64,000 nucleotides of DNA, from NCBI GenBank assembly GCA_964030475.1, contig CAXIPT010000008.1:2356141-2420140 (forward strand), read 5' to 3'. The translations under genes were made by a program, and so were the position numbers. The notes beneath the pieces were generated by a model. That model ran no database searches, was not told where the DNA came from, and saw only the letters and a list, made by a program, of their open reading frames with translations. Below, piece after piece: positions 51,915 to 64,000 of the stretch. The stretch comes from Tethya wilhelma (taxonomy: Eukaryota; Porifera; Demospongiae; Tethyida; Tethyidae). Every line of letters begins with the position of its first letter. Positions within the stretch are counted from its first letter, which is position 1.

Positions 51915-54900
51915 TTATGTAGCCAGTAGTGCATGCAGTCTGAAGTGAATCTTTGATGTGTTCATCTGCGATGTCTTGTTCGTCTCTTTATCTACAATAA
52001 TAAGAGTGTCGCACACCTACTTTAAATTAATGTCTTTTTTATGCCTTGATTTTTACCCAGAGGTGAAACAGTTGAACACATAAAGTAACACAAAGGCAAA
52101 CTATAATTCTATTTTCCTTTAGCTACACTACATCACCCTAACTGACTTACACCAACAGATGAGGTACTTGTTGTCTTTGTGCCACCACTAGCTCCATTAA
52201 CCTAGGGTAGGAACACTCACAACAGATTGCACCTAATGAGTAAGCAACATACCTTTCTCTTCTTTGTAGGCAGTGAACCGACATCTCCATCAGACTAAAA
52301 TACACCAGGTCAATTGTCAATGACTATACAAACTAACAACAGAGGTTACATTACCTGTGACGCTTCTGATGATAATCGATCAACACCATTAGTTTGGAGA
52401 CCCTGGTCCTGTGGATCAGGCTCACTGTCCTCCTCAGCCTGAGGCAGCTTCCTCTTTGATCTCCTGGTTCTAGGAGCAGGCTCATCCTTAGGAGGTGCAG
52501 TTCCACCATCCTCCTGAATGGTGAACATGTGTATGGGTATCCATTCATGCATCACTCCACTTGAAATCAAGCACACACACACCTGCATGGTCAGACTACC
52601 ACTGGTGTTGTCATCACTTTGGAGCACTTTTCTCCGAACATTCCGTTTTCTAGAATACAAACACTGAAAATAGTGTGCAACGTTCAGACGTACAACACCT
52701 CATACCTGCTAGCTTGAGCAGCCTTGGTTCGTTTCCTTCCTTTAGTAGGTGAGGCTTCTGACTCCACATCATCAGCCTGAGACACAGCCATTATAAAGCT
52801 CACACTGTCACTGTCATACAACATACTGTACCTCCACATCAGAGACTCCACTGTCATTCTTGTCCACCTCCTTGCCCTTCTTAGGGGATCTCCCTGTTCC
52901 AGCCTTACTGCGAGTCATCCCATCTGTCTTCTCCTTGCCTTTGGGAGTCTTCCTAGTAGGCTTCTTGGCAGGTGTACCACTTCCTTTACCGGTCCTCTTC
53001 ACTGGCGTGGACTGAACTGTCTTGCTTTTTGTTGCAGAAGGAGTTTTGCTCTCACGACCACTTTGAGACTTTGTTGGTGTTTTTGAGTGTGATCTGCTCG
53101 CCATGCAGAAATAGTGAACACTGTCGCAGTAATTGAATGCCTATTACACGTGCACCTACCTCTTGCTGGGAGTGACATTGGTCTCCACAGTGGTGTTCAT
53201 GGCTTCACTCTTTGGTCGTTTGGTCGGAGTGCAGTCATACTCTGGTGGTAGATATCTGATGTCATTGAGCTGAGTGGACTGCATGAGATACACAAAGATC
53301 CATACACGTCATTAAGAAGTACTCATACACTCGTACTTTTCCTTTAGTCTGAAAAAGCTGTGCAGGTAGCAAGATACTGCCTTCAAAGCTTCCTAAGTTC
53401 CTGTGAGCCATCTAATGTGACAACACAATCAACAAAGTGGATATTGTAAAATATATATATATATATATATTATACATATTGATATATAATATGTACTCAT
53501 ATACCTTGCTCATCATGACACCCATAGCAAGGTCACAAGTTGCATAGATGTTCTTATTAGCCTCTGAGTTAGATGGATCTAGAGCATCAACGGTCAGCTT
53601 GATATTCTCCAGCAACTTCCTCAAAAATCCATAGTTGTCTCCGCGTGTGACAATAGGCTCCAGGAAAAACCACAAACAGCTACAAGAAGTAAAAAACAAA
53701 CAAACAAACAAAACAAAACAAAACAATTAACAACCAGCATATTGACCACAAAGTTGACAAGACATACTCCTTGAAAGTGTCTAATGCATCTGTGTTGGTC
53801 CTTGAGAAGTCAGGGTGGTGGGACAGAAGGTAGATAGCATGTGGAACAGCATACTCAGGCAGAATAGCATGCTGGCTCTCTGTACGTAGTGTCAACAAAT
53901 AAATTAAATACTAACACACAAACTACGTACACTCACACACCTTTGGCTTTGGAGTGCTGTTTGATACAATCCCTCCGTTTCTCAACATTCATTGCAATCA
54001 TTTGGTGGTACTGAAAAAAAAAAAAATACATTATCCTTGCGACACAGTTTTCACACACAAAATTTATCTACTACATGAATGAAGAACACAAATACCTCAC
54101 TCCTAGCTTCTTTGTCAGGTTCAATACCAGCTAGTGACAATATTGCAAGGTAGCCTAGTCCAAGGTGAAGAGAGCGCAAGCCTTTGTTTAACTTTGCAGC
54201 AAATCCATTCCTCACATTGCTGCAAGTATCCTATGGGAGAAATAAACACTGTTAAGAATAGTACTCCAGTATACACTGCAGTGGCAACTTGACAACAAAT
54301 CATACAATTCAATTATTTATGCACTCCGATTAAACCCAAATGTATAACAAAAAAGTTACTGGAATGCCAGTATATTTCTGTCTAAAGCTATAATCATAAT
54401 ATGCCCACATAGATATATGCCGACTCAGTGATCAGTCTTGAATAATTGTGGGTGACAAACAGTGTGCCAGTAGAGCAGGAGCAGACAGACTCACCTGCAT
54501 GATCAGGGCAACTCTCTGGAACTGTTCATGTGTCATCAAATCTCTGTAATGACTGGAACAGGCCAGTTTGAGGAGACCACATCCAGCAGCTAGTCTCAGC
54601 CGAGACCGATCAGGAGCACTGTTAATACAAGTAGGAGATAATACATCTAATGTAGGACATACACAATCACTCCACCTGATATTATTCTCATCCTGCAAGT
54701 CTCCATCATGAATTAGCACTGTGGTAAGAAGCTTGAAGACCGGTTGGGAAGACTTCTCAAAGTCTGACTTCAATCCAAGAAGCCAGCACACCAATAATTT
54801 CATGCCAAGTATCTTGAAAAGAATTGTAACGATTGTAGGGTAATTTAGGTAGATTAGCATTTTGGATCATGCTGCAAATCACCTTGGCTCTGGTCTCCCT

Positions 54901-57900
54901 ACTCACTTCCTCATCCTCACACCACTCTTCACAACCCTCAACGTATTCATTCTGAGCCTGTAATCAGAATTAATGAAGCTTACTACATTCATACAAGTTA
55001 TCATATCAGTTTCATGGAAGAAGGGTCATTTGACACTAACAACACATATGTACTGGGCAGGTGATGAGACATCTTACCCTGTCTACAACAAGGAGTTGTT
55101 TGACAACAAAATCTCTAATGATATGCTTGTGCTTCATTGCAAAAATCTCTGGTTGGAGCTTAGCAATTTGAGACAAGGATCTTAGCACCGTGAGAAGATT
55201 CTCATCATCATAGTCCAAATGAGAGGTTAAGGTCTGCAGGAGAGACAGGTATTTCATAACAACCAAACAGACGTACTGAGGTACAAGCAGATCATACTTC
55301 TATCAATCTCTCCATGATTGGTGTAGGTTCTTTGAAAACCTTCTGTATGCAAGTGATTGTGTGCTTGGCTAGTTGAGAGGGTCCGGTGTGAGCCAGTTGG
55401 GTCAAAATGGGCTGTAGACAGCTACATGGAGATATCACGTATCAGGAACACTCACTGGATAATGATGGTGGTAGCTTACCCTGCAACCTTTTTGTTAATG
55501 TGATCACCAGTTTCTATGAGAACTTGCAGGGTTAGATCAGCTGCAGGATAGGGAGACGGTGTAAACTTCCACAAGAGATTACAGACAAAGGGGGCTACTT
55601 TCCAGTACCTATTTGCAAGTCCTCATTTCTGAGTAGACCAATAAGCCTCTCAAATACTTTTGGGCTCTTGAAATGACCAGGGGTGATAGTTGATAGTACC
55701 TGGTGATAAAAGCCACAGTAAGTACACATACTTATCCTATTCCAAGCTCCACAACACCTTAATGAGGTTGACAGCCTTCTTGGCTCTCTTGATCTCTTCT
55801 TCTTCCTCTTCTTCACTCAGACCTAAGCCTGGCTCACTCAGCTCACTGCATGTCTGAGAAAGAAACTCCAAATGTTCAGTATCTTTGCAAGGACAACTTG
55901 TGAATGGCCATACCATTTCAACAAGTATTTCAACACAGTGTGAATCGATAAACATTGGGCAGGTCCTGTCCAATAGGTTTGTAACTGTCTCAAGTAGACT
56001 GTGATTCGATGCTACGTGGTTCACCACCTCTGACTGGAGCCAATGACAAGCAGCATATTGAATTACATTATGTAAAGGGAGTACCATAATCATAATGGAC
56101 TAACCTTGGCCTTAATGACCTCCTGACAGCTCAGGGCAACATCAGCAGCTTTGGATAGAGACTCCCTTAATGCAGGTGTGGTGTCCAGCATTTTAGACAG
56201 GTCTAGAAGTTGACCACGAGTCTTCTCAGGATCAGGCAGGTTCACTGTAGGGGGGAGGGGGATATTCTCACTAAGCTTCACAACAGCATGTCATAAATAC
56301 TGTGTGATGGGTTACAATCTACCATCAAGTTAGAGCCCCACTAAATCATGACACTTAGATGGTGTGCTTTTGGAGGTCAAAATTGCATCTAGAGTCTAGC
56401 CTTGTTTTCAGGCCTTCTGTGTGCTGCTAGTATTGATTTACTATAGTCTAGGTGGTGAGTTTTTATACTAAACCAGCATATGTTTGAGGTACCAGGTGGT
56501 GCACATTTAGAGGGGCAGTTGAATTAGAGTTGATAGAGCACTCACATTGAAGAATGCATAAGGATGTAAGTTCATACACTTACATGCTATTTGATTGATC
56601 ATGGTCTGAATCATCAATTTCTTCTTTTCACTGGGCACACTCTTCTCAGTGTACATGGACAACAAGGTGTTCAGGGTGGACAGGAGCCTAAATTATAATT
56701 CACAGTTAAAAATCAACTTAATGTGGATGCAGTTACCGTGAATCAGGAAAAATTACACACAAATTCTAGTCTATACAACTTTGGCAATAAGCTATTTCAG
56801 ACAATTTCACAAAACATTATTCAATAAATGCTAACTGTAATTAAACGTAACTTTTCTCACAAATATACAGTCTACGTGCTTATAGATGACATAACTTACT
56901 GATGTCTTGAAACAAGCAGTGCATCAAGGGCTCTGAAATGTGGGTGTTGTTCACATACCATGTATAACAATTACAAGAGAAAAAGGCTAAAAGGCTAGGC
57001 CTCTCACTTTGTGGCATTCTCATCATTCAGAGCAGCATAGACACGGACCAATCTCTCCATCCTCTCCTCACTCTCTAGGTTGATGGGGACAATGCAACAG
57101 AGGAGACAGCGCTCAACCAAGAGTTTATCTTCCTTAGATGGACGGTAGTAGCAGTGGAGGATCTTGGTGGGGATCCAACTCAGAGAGCTTTGTACAGATG
57201 TGATGTGTGTGTATGTTGGCATTTATCAAACCATATGTTGCTACCGTACATCAGCCTATTTTCACTATAAAACTTTTTCTGCCACTGAACAAGTAGCAAA
57301 AAAAAAAAAGAAAAAGAAAAGAAAATGTATGGCTAAATAGGTCAAATAGCAAAAATTAACCAAGGCAAAATTTCCTCATCTATGGAATTAAATATACAAG
57401 TGCAATCATACATACACATATCGAGCATCAGTTGAGTTGACGGAAATTCCGGAAGAAAAAGAGCTGGACATGAGCTGACGATAGAGGCGGGCCAGGTTGA
57501 TCACAGACTCTTTCCTTATGTTCCACTGCAGGGACAAGCACACAATGAACCTTAGAACCCACAGAGAGGGCATGACCAAGACAGTACTTACCACTTTGTC
57601 TCTCATCCTTCCTTGGAGGTCTAACCACAACTATGGAAAATTTTCAGACATCCAATTTCAACAATGAGAATACAACTTACACCAAGTGTTAGTACAATAA
57701 GTGGCATACCGAGTCAGGAATGGAGTCAAAGTCATCAGCAGCAGCTTCACACACAGCTTTGACAACCTCCAGCCTCACCTTCTCTTCCTTATCATAAAAC
57801 CGATCGTGAAGTTTTTCTGAAGAGAAGATATTAGTGAAGCAGTGCAGGTAATGTAGATGCATGTAGTAGACATGAGTCCTTACGTGCAGCGTCTTCCTTC

Positions 57901-60524
57901 AAATGGGGGTGGTAAACTAGGAAGTACTTTGAGTGGCGGACACACTCCAGGCGAACAGCAGTGTTCACATCAGAAAACCTATAAATGTAGGGAATAACAT
58001 TGATGGTTCTACAATACACAGTGTATATCTATTAATTGTGAAATTTTCATGTTAAAAATTTTTCGTACGTTAAATTTTTGTGTTGAATAATTTTCGTAGC
58101 ATTGCCACATTACGCAGCCCAACCCACTATTTTTCGTGCGTTTAATTTTCGTAGTCCGCAGTGACTACGAAATTTTCACGATTTACGGTACCTTCCTAAG
58201 AAACAATTCCATAGAGGTTTATTTTCAGCAGCAAGCTTGGATCCTTTTGGAGAGAACATCTTGGCTAGCAGTTTGGTCACTTCCAGACGCTCACTGGTGT
58301 CAACACTCTAGAGAGCAAACAACACATTGATCCAATGATGGCCGTGCTACATGTGTGTACCATCAGACAGCACACTCACCCTGAGCTTGAATTCAAGCTG
58401 TGGTAAGACTGCTAGTAGGACAGATGAGTCAATACTGTGCAGCTCTAGGATGAGTTCGTAGAGGTGGTCTGCCACTTCACTCTCAGAGCTCTTGCCAACA
58501 ACAAGGGAGTTGTTAAAAAACTAACGGGAAATAAAGGTAACAAAACCTCAAAAACATTCTACTCTCAAATCATGCTAGCACTGTACTCACAAGATGAATG
58601 TAAGGCTCAATATAGGAACTTGTCTTTCGTATAAACTCCACCGTGAAGTGATACAGCACCTTGTTCTCCGACTATAATAATAAAAACAAGCCATGTAACA
58701 GTCCAGAATCAACTTATGCAAACAAAATTAAGACTTTCTCTCAGATTCTCTACTCAAAAATGTTGCATAGACAGTGTCATATAAAGCAAAGGGTAGAAAA
58801 GGCTAGGGAAGAAAGTCATTGTCTTCGTATGATTATTTATCACTGACACTAACTGCTCTCTATGGACAAGCTCATGTCTTGAAGCTGTGCTCTTACATGG
58901 ATGACTCATACTAAGAACACCTATTTTACTGCATACACATGGACTACACAAAGTAAAATTACTAGAAGTGGAAAGATAAACATTGGAGGAATGTAATCAA
59001 GCAGCAACAGAAGTTATCCAGTCACCTTGGTGGGCTCCAGGATATTCAACAAGATGATGTCCATAATCTCCTGAGAGAGAGACTCCCCTTCTTGTACAAG
59101 AGAGGACAAGATATCCATGATGTAGTTCTTCACTTTGGTAGATTGATCAACACTAAGGTATGTGGACATAATTGAAAGACTTGAAAACCCAAAATAAAAA
59201 TACACCAAAAGGGCACAAACACACGCCATTATACCCCGCAATCCAGTTAGAAGCCACCTCCAAAGTAAGTAATTAACTCCAAAAAAACCCAGCTATAATA
59301 TTATTATGTCATCAGGCATAACAAATTAGCACACACTATTTCTACATTGTATGCACTCATGGTCCCTCTAACTCCAACTTACTTGATAATGGAGAAGAAC
59401 ATCTTGAAGAGGTCAACCAATAAATCTTGAGCATCAATACTCAAGCACAACACAAAGACACGAAGGTTGGCCAAAATCTACACATACAATAATGTACAAG
59501 TACAGTATCATACTTCCATATTGTACAATTTTAGTTTAATTCATTACAATAGAATGCTGCATGTCCAGTACTAGGAACTTGGAAGGTGCGAGTGGAAAAA
59601 TTATCACAGGATCAATAATTATTTGGAATAAGGAAATCCACAGATTTCACTTCCCACACATCATGCATCATGCACACCATGACGAATCAAGCCACAGGAA
59701 GAGTAAGTAGATGCATACCTCTAAGAGATGGAAACTCTGCTTGAAAGCTGGAGCCGAAGGTTTCTCAAGACCTTGGAGTTGAGAGACAAACAAAGCAAAC
59801 ACTATCTGCAAGGAAAAGGAAATGGGTCAACAATTATTGAGCTTTACAACACACAGTATATATAGCCAGGAATATTGACTGAAAGATTTTATTTAATGAT
59901 TGAAGCTTACTGCCAATACTTTGGCCACAGTAAGTGCTATGTGCAGTACACAGACATAGCCTGGGAACAAGGCTCCACAAACCATCTAATTCAAATTCAT
60001 TAATAGTCTTATTCCTGCCTAAGCAGGGACCAAATTCCGGTAATATTAATGAGAACAAATATTTCAGGCAATATACTCTACGCACAAAGATACTCAACTT
60101 TCATATCACAATCACAAACACAGCGCACATACTCTCATTTGATCATCATCATAAGGTGGTTCTGGATAGAACACCCTGAAGATATCGGCAATGCAACAGG
60201 CTACCAAGGTTCTGACTTCTCTACTGCGATGTTGGTATAGAAAATCTTGCACCAGAGCAGAGGCTAGCTGAGATAGTGCAGCCTTGTTCTCTTCATCAAG
60301 ACTCTCACAGTCCTGAAGATCTTTTGAACAGACCTGCAGCATTGTACAGTGCATTAATTAGAATCATTATAACTTAACCAAGTCAAGCAAAAGTTTCACC
60401 ACATAATCTACTTGATGATATTGTCTGTTATTTATTATCTTACCTTAAGTTTTTTTACAAGGTCATCAGTTCCAAGATTGGACGAGAGCTCTTGTAGTTG
60501 CTGAGTAGATGTAGGGCGAGGCAT
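51915..60524 (-). CDS. PDS5: PDS5 cohesin-associated HEAT-repeat protein
   Basis: Binds cohesin on chromatin with WAPL and sororin-type partners and controls its release and maintenance. More than twenty short exons. Exon 1 is 60444-60524 ([18 protein letters not shown]). Exon 2 holds [20 protein letters not shown], the most conserved PDS5 block. HEAT exons continue with [17 protein letters not shown] sequence, PLWNCFLGR (58192-58310), [35 protein letters not shown] and [16 protein letters not shown] (about 54600), ending with [20 protein letters not shown] (about 53800). The tail from about 53280 is Lys/Arg/Ser/Thr-Pro rich with repeated TPxK-type motifs, as in vertebrate PDS5B. I place the stop at 51915 (HALLAT-stop), with moderate certainty. 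Start and order match the family throughout. The donor of the PLWNCFLGR exon lies in the end of a MITE. Confidence 0.94.
53453..53470. repeat. AT microsatellite
   Basis: Perfect AT run in an intron of PDS5. Confidence 0.8.
53694..53727. repeat. AAAC/AAAAC microsatellite
   Basis: Repeated CAAA then CAAAA units in an intron of PDS5, close to the exon that starts upstream of 53682. Confidence 0.8.
58031..58190. mobile_element. MITE-like element, TTACGGTA-end family, copy 2
   Basis: Shares the GCAGCCCAACCCACTATTTT block with 363-535 and ends CACGATTTACGGTA. It fills 160 of the 212 bases of a PDS5 intron (57980-58191). Confidence 0.7.
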
Positions 60525-60958
60525 CTTGATATCCCTCACTACTTTATATTGTCAGAGGCCTTGTTTATACTTAATGCTAGATGTTTAGAAGTTCAACTAC
60601 AACTTGTACACACTCAGTACTACGCTAGGCCTCGCTACTGTCACTTTTTCCCCACAAACTAGTGTAAATTTTGGGCTCCACTTCACTTCACTTCTGTACT
60701 TGAATATTTCTGTTTTTACAGAGTAGATCAACGCTTTAGTGGTAGAAATGGATTCTTCAAACCATCGAAACTCGTGATGAATTTATCTTCAATGTGAGAT
60801 AAGGCGACTGTTGAGAACAGCATAAAAACAGTCTTCAGCCAGAAGTAGCCGCCATTTTTGAGAGTTCAACGAAATGACCTTCGACCTTTGTTATTTGGGT
60901 CACAACTCCAAAGAAACCTTTGCAGTGTGCAGTGCCAGCTGAGTGCTCATCAGTGAGA
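60525..60958. promoter_or_regulatory. Shared upstream region of PDS5 and GNPDA
   Basis: 434 bases between divergent start codons. The 5' leaders of both genes must lie here. No TATA box stands out. Confidence 0.45.
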
Positions 60959-62924
60959 ATGAGGCTAGTAATTCTAGATGACTATGACAAGGCCAGTGAA
61001 TGGGCTGCCAAATATGTCAGAAACACAATAAAGAAGTTTAACCCAGGACCAGATAAATATTTTGTTCTGGGACTACCAACTGGTAAGTACATGTACATTG
61101 TGAAATGCATGATTGTCATAAACAATAGTACTATACTAGTAACTATAGTACTACCATCATGTTTTGATTGGATATGTCCTAATTTAGCCTCATAAGGTAA
61201 TACGGGGTAATTTCGGTCACTCTTCAGCTAGTTGAAATTCGAAGCAATATATCTTCTTCACTAGATGGTCCAACTTCTTCCTGGGCCTGCGTGAAAATAT
61301 TCGGAAAAATTGATTTTTGGGGGTATTTTCGGTCACCCAGTGAAGATGTGCTCAGCAACTGCCATGAGTCAGAATTTGCGAACCATATGCCCCCACATTA
61401 GTTTGTTGGCCTGTTTAGATTACTATGAAAAAATGAGATAATATATAGCAGCATTTCTTTGTTTGTATTTTTGTATTGTTCTGAACTGTCATAATTTCGA
61501 AATTTTCGCCATTGTTCTATTTTGCGATAATATACGGTACTGAGACTTTGACCTCCCGCTACCAGACTGCAGCACCAGTACAAGAAAGTAGGGGTGTAGT
61601 AATACCAGAAAGGACTGGAGATTATTGTAGTGCTGTCATATTGCCGCTGCTGCCCTTCGTTTGAGAAGGAGAGCTAAAGTGCTGAAGTTTTGGTAGATTG
61701 TGGCGCTTTTGCAAACAAGACTACAAGGAACATTATTCACTGTCCCGTCTAGAACAAACAACGATGAACTAGAACAAGGGAGGGAGCTAGAGACAGCTGA
61801 GTAGTGCCACAGTATGTGGAACACTTCAGCTTTGAGCAAAAGTCCTCTGTCTGTAGCTGAGAGTGATTTGTTTACAAAGTGACCGGAAATAAACTGTGAC
61901 CGAAATTACCCCGTTTTACCTTACCCAGGCCCCTCCCATCAAGAAGGGAGAAGGCCTGGTACACACTGTTTGCACATGCTCAATTTTCCCAGTAAACACT
62001 GGGAATTTTGATATCTTTGTATATGTAGTGGTTTATCTTTCCAGTTATGTCTCCATGTGATAGAAGATTACAAAGTTGCTCTCCTTTGACCTACAATAGT
62101 ACAATAGTTAGCAGTTGTGACACAGAAACTATTTACTTGCTCCGTATGATGGTCTATGTGGAAAGTAACGTATACTGAAAAATATGCGGAAAATTACAGA
62201 GAAAACTTAGTGCATGTGCAAACGGTGTGTAACAGGCCCTCTCCCTTCTTGATGGGAGGGGCCTGGGTACAAGGCTAGTCCTAATTCATTGCTATAAATA
62301 ATACAGGTAGCACACCATTGGGCATGTACAGGAAGCTGATTGAATTTTATAAAGCTGGTCAACTCTCTTTCAAGTATGTGAAGACATTCAACATGGATGA
62401 GTATGTGGGTCTACCTGATGATCACCCCGAGAGCTACCATTACTTCATGTACGAGAACTTTTTCAAGCACATTGATATTGATCCAAGTATGTGCTGAGCA
62501 CAATATCATAATAATTTGATATTCTAAAAACAAAATATGAAATAATTTATACAGAAAATGCTCACATTCTGAATGGAAACACAGATGATCTGCAAAAGGA
62601 ATGCGATGACTTTGAAGTGAAAATAAAAGAAGCTGGTGGGGTTGATCTTTTTATTGGAGGTACATACTGTATAGCTAGAAATTTTCGAGGAGTATATACA
62701 TGAAAATTTTACCCGCAAAATTTTCAGGATCATATTCCAATATATGGGTCAGGCTGCTCAATCCTAGAAAATAAAATCGCAAAAGTTTAGCGATCACCTT
62801 TCTGCGGAAATTTTATTCCTCGAAAATTTCTAGCTATACGGTATCTCACTGCAGCACAACCTCATTGAGTTATATCCAGCATTTCAGGCTAGCTATATAT
62901 AACAACACACATGTATGCTGCATA

Positions 62925-62998
<74 letters not shown>

Positions 62999-63577
62999 NA
63001 ACACACACACACACACACACACACACAGGAATCGGACCTGACGGTCACATTGCCTTCAATGAGCCTGGTTCCTCCCTTGTCTCTCGCACCCGCATTAAAT
63101 CACTGGCTGTTGACACTATTGTGGCCAATGCCAGGTTTTTTGGAGGAGATGTGAGTAAAGTACCAAAGCAGGCTCTAACAGTTGGTGTTGGAACAGTCAT
63201 GGATTCTAGGGAGGTGAGAGTAACACCAGGTCATTTGTGTTTTATGTTTCTTTCTTTCAATCATGCTTTGTTGATGTCAATTGAAGCATAGATAATTAGT
63301 CTATGATTGAAGCACCTTCTATGTTCATGAAAACAAATTTACTGTAAATTTGATTCTTATACAGGTGATGATAATTATTACAGGAGCCCATAAGTCGTTT
63401 GCACTCTATAAAGCAATAGAGGAAGGGGTAAGTCATATGTGGACAGTGTCAGCATTTCAGATGCACAAGAAAACACTGTTTGTGTGTGATGATGATGCCA
63501 CTTTGGAACTTCGGGTGAAGACTGTCAAGTACTTTAAAGGACTTATGGACATACATAATCAAGCTGTACAAGACTAG
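60959..63577 (+). CDS. GNPDA1: Glucosamine-6-phosphate isomerase (deaminase)
   Basis: Cytosolic enzyme converting glucosamine-6-phosphate to fructose-6-phosphate and ammonia. Five exons (60959-61082, 62307-62486, 62555-62659, 63029-63213, 63365-63577) join in frame to 268 residues, close to GNPDA1/2 (276-289). Motifs: start [33 protein letters not shown] across the first junction (sugar-phosphate site), [10 protein letters not shown] (catalytic Asp), [20 protein letters not shown] across exons 3/4 (with the active-site His), and [14 protein letters not shown] near the end. All expected active-site segments are present. An ATG at 60920 is in frame but would add residues unlike the family start, so 60959 is chosen. 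Introns 1 and 3 consist mostly of mobile elements and CA repeat. Confidence 0.97.
61191..61924. mobile_element. DNA element with GGTAATTTCGGTCAC inverted ends
   Basis: Left AAGGTAATACGGGGTAATTT, then CGGTCAC; right GTGACCGAAATTACCCCGTT, then TTACCTTA, the inverse. 730 bases, no transposase visible. It lies in GNPDA intron 1. Confidence 0.85.
61922..62277. mobile_element. Fold-back family element with about 70-base inverted ends
   Basis: Left ACCCAGGCCCCTCCCATCAA, then GAAGGGAGAAGGCCTG and TTTGCACATGC; the right end is the inverse and finishes GGTACAAGGCTA. The left tip (TAGCCTTGT) is missing where the element abuts its neighbour. Confidence 0.85.
62665..62843. mobile_element. MITE, TACCGTATAGCTAGAAATTTTC family, copy 2
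   Basis: Left TACTGTATAGCTAGAAATTT, then TCGAGGA; right TCCTCGAAAATTTCTAGCTA, then TACGGTA. It begins five bases after the GNPDA exon 3 end. Confidence 0.88.
62930..63027. repeat. CA microsatellite forming the end of a GNPDA intron
   Basis: About 48 CA units with an N at 62999. The last CACACAG is the splice acceptor for the exon at 63029. Confidence 0.9.
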
Positions 63578-63703
63578 TAACATACAGCCTAAACCTAAAC
63601 ATTAGAAGCAAGTAAAAAAGACACAAATCTAAAGCTAAATATGCTCTGTTCTTCTTACCTATGCAGCAAATAGTACAAATTTTATACTTAAGAGTTTATA
63701 GTT

Positions 63704-64000
63704 TCAGGGAATAAGGTAATCACGACCCCCTATCTTCTTCTTGGGTACTCTGATCGGTGGGTACCTTGTAGGAGCTCTAGTGGGGATGGAACGTGTGGGG
63801 ATCTTGGTAGGGATCTTGGTAGGGATCCAGATAGTGGGGATCCTAATGGTGTGAGCAATGGTTGGTGAGCCAGGACATGCAAGATTGGAATCACAAGATG
63901 TCCAAATTCTCCTCCTACTGAGTCCAGGAAGTTGCCATTTCTTTGAAAGCTTCTTCCATCGCTTTTTTGATCCCCACTTGAAACTGAACTGATTATGGAA
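63704..64000 (-). CDS. 3' end of an unrecognised basic protein with IPT repeats
   Basis: An open frame runs from the window edge to a stop at 63704, about 98 residues. It is rich in K, R and P. A basic, Trp-containing part (WGSKKRWKKLSKKW) is followed by a tandem motif (IPTIWIPTKIPTKIPTR) and the end GGRDYLIP-stop. No known domain is recognised. The frame is open for its whole length although it has no start here, which supports coding use, but a non-coding GGGATC-type DNA repeat could give the same pattern. It converges on GNPDA with 126 bases between stops. Confidence 0.45.
   Translation of the reverse strand, partial: FHNQFSFKWGSKKRWKKLSKKWQLPGLSRRRIWTSCDSNLACPGSPTIAHTIRIPTIWIPTKIPTKIPTRSIPTRAPTRYPPIRVPKKKIGGRDYLIP

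Noticed and set aside
62911..63291. ORF starting with a long Thr-His repeat
   Set aside because: The repeat is the translated CA microsatellite of the GNPDA intron; the true exon begins at 63029.

Overview
The window reads as animal nuclear DNA. Genes are split into many short exons with small GT-AG introns (often 50-400 bases), intergenic spaces are short, and composition is AT-rich. The gene set (ROS1-type receptor tyrosine kinase, WEE1, perforin-2, HSPA12, RBM26/27, AP-5 beta, PDS5, glucosamine-6-phosphate isomerase) is metazoan. The compact, intron-dense, inverted-repeat-rich style suggests a demosponge, possibly Amphimedon; this is an inference, not a species identification.

Layout: 1-4221 (+) is the 3' part of a ROS1/sevenless-like receptor tyrosine kinase. 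4496-10281 (-) is a long coiled-coil protein I cannot name. 10473-10871 (-) is a very small ZCCHC24-like zinc-ribbon protein. 10872-14204 is a repeat field with nested DNA-transposon remnants. 14205-21117 (+) is WEE1. 21593-23761 (+) is an intronless perforin-2/MPEG1 gene with a clear TATA box. 24327-28011 (-) is an HSPA12-type Hsp70 relative, head-to-head with 28256-30578 (+), a coiled-coil protein whose C-terminus resembles the MIEAP domain. 30579-34847 is repeat-rich and holds a decayed copy of that gene's last exon. 34848-44637 (-) is RBM26/27, interrupted by an inverted duplication beside an N. 45015-51397 (+) is AP5B1. 51915-60524 (-) is the cohesin regulator PDS5. 60959-63577 (+) is glucosamine-6-phosphate isomerase. 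63704-64000 (-) is the 3' end of an unrecognised gene.

The genes do not form one pathway. Three pairs are divergent with short shared upstream regions (HSPA12/MIEAP-like 244 bases, RBM26/AP5B1 377 bases, PDS5/GNPDA 434 bases). Perforin-2 and HSPA12 are neighbours and convergent, which may or may not matter for innate immunity.

I did not find an obvious new multi-gene system. The most interesting signals are at the DNA level. Several families of short inverted-repeat elements build much of the intron sequence, and in two genes the end of such an element forms or abuts the 5' splice site. Four single N bases mark doubtful assembly joins: two lie beside duplications within RBM26 and two in CA repeats.
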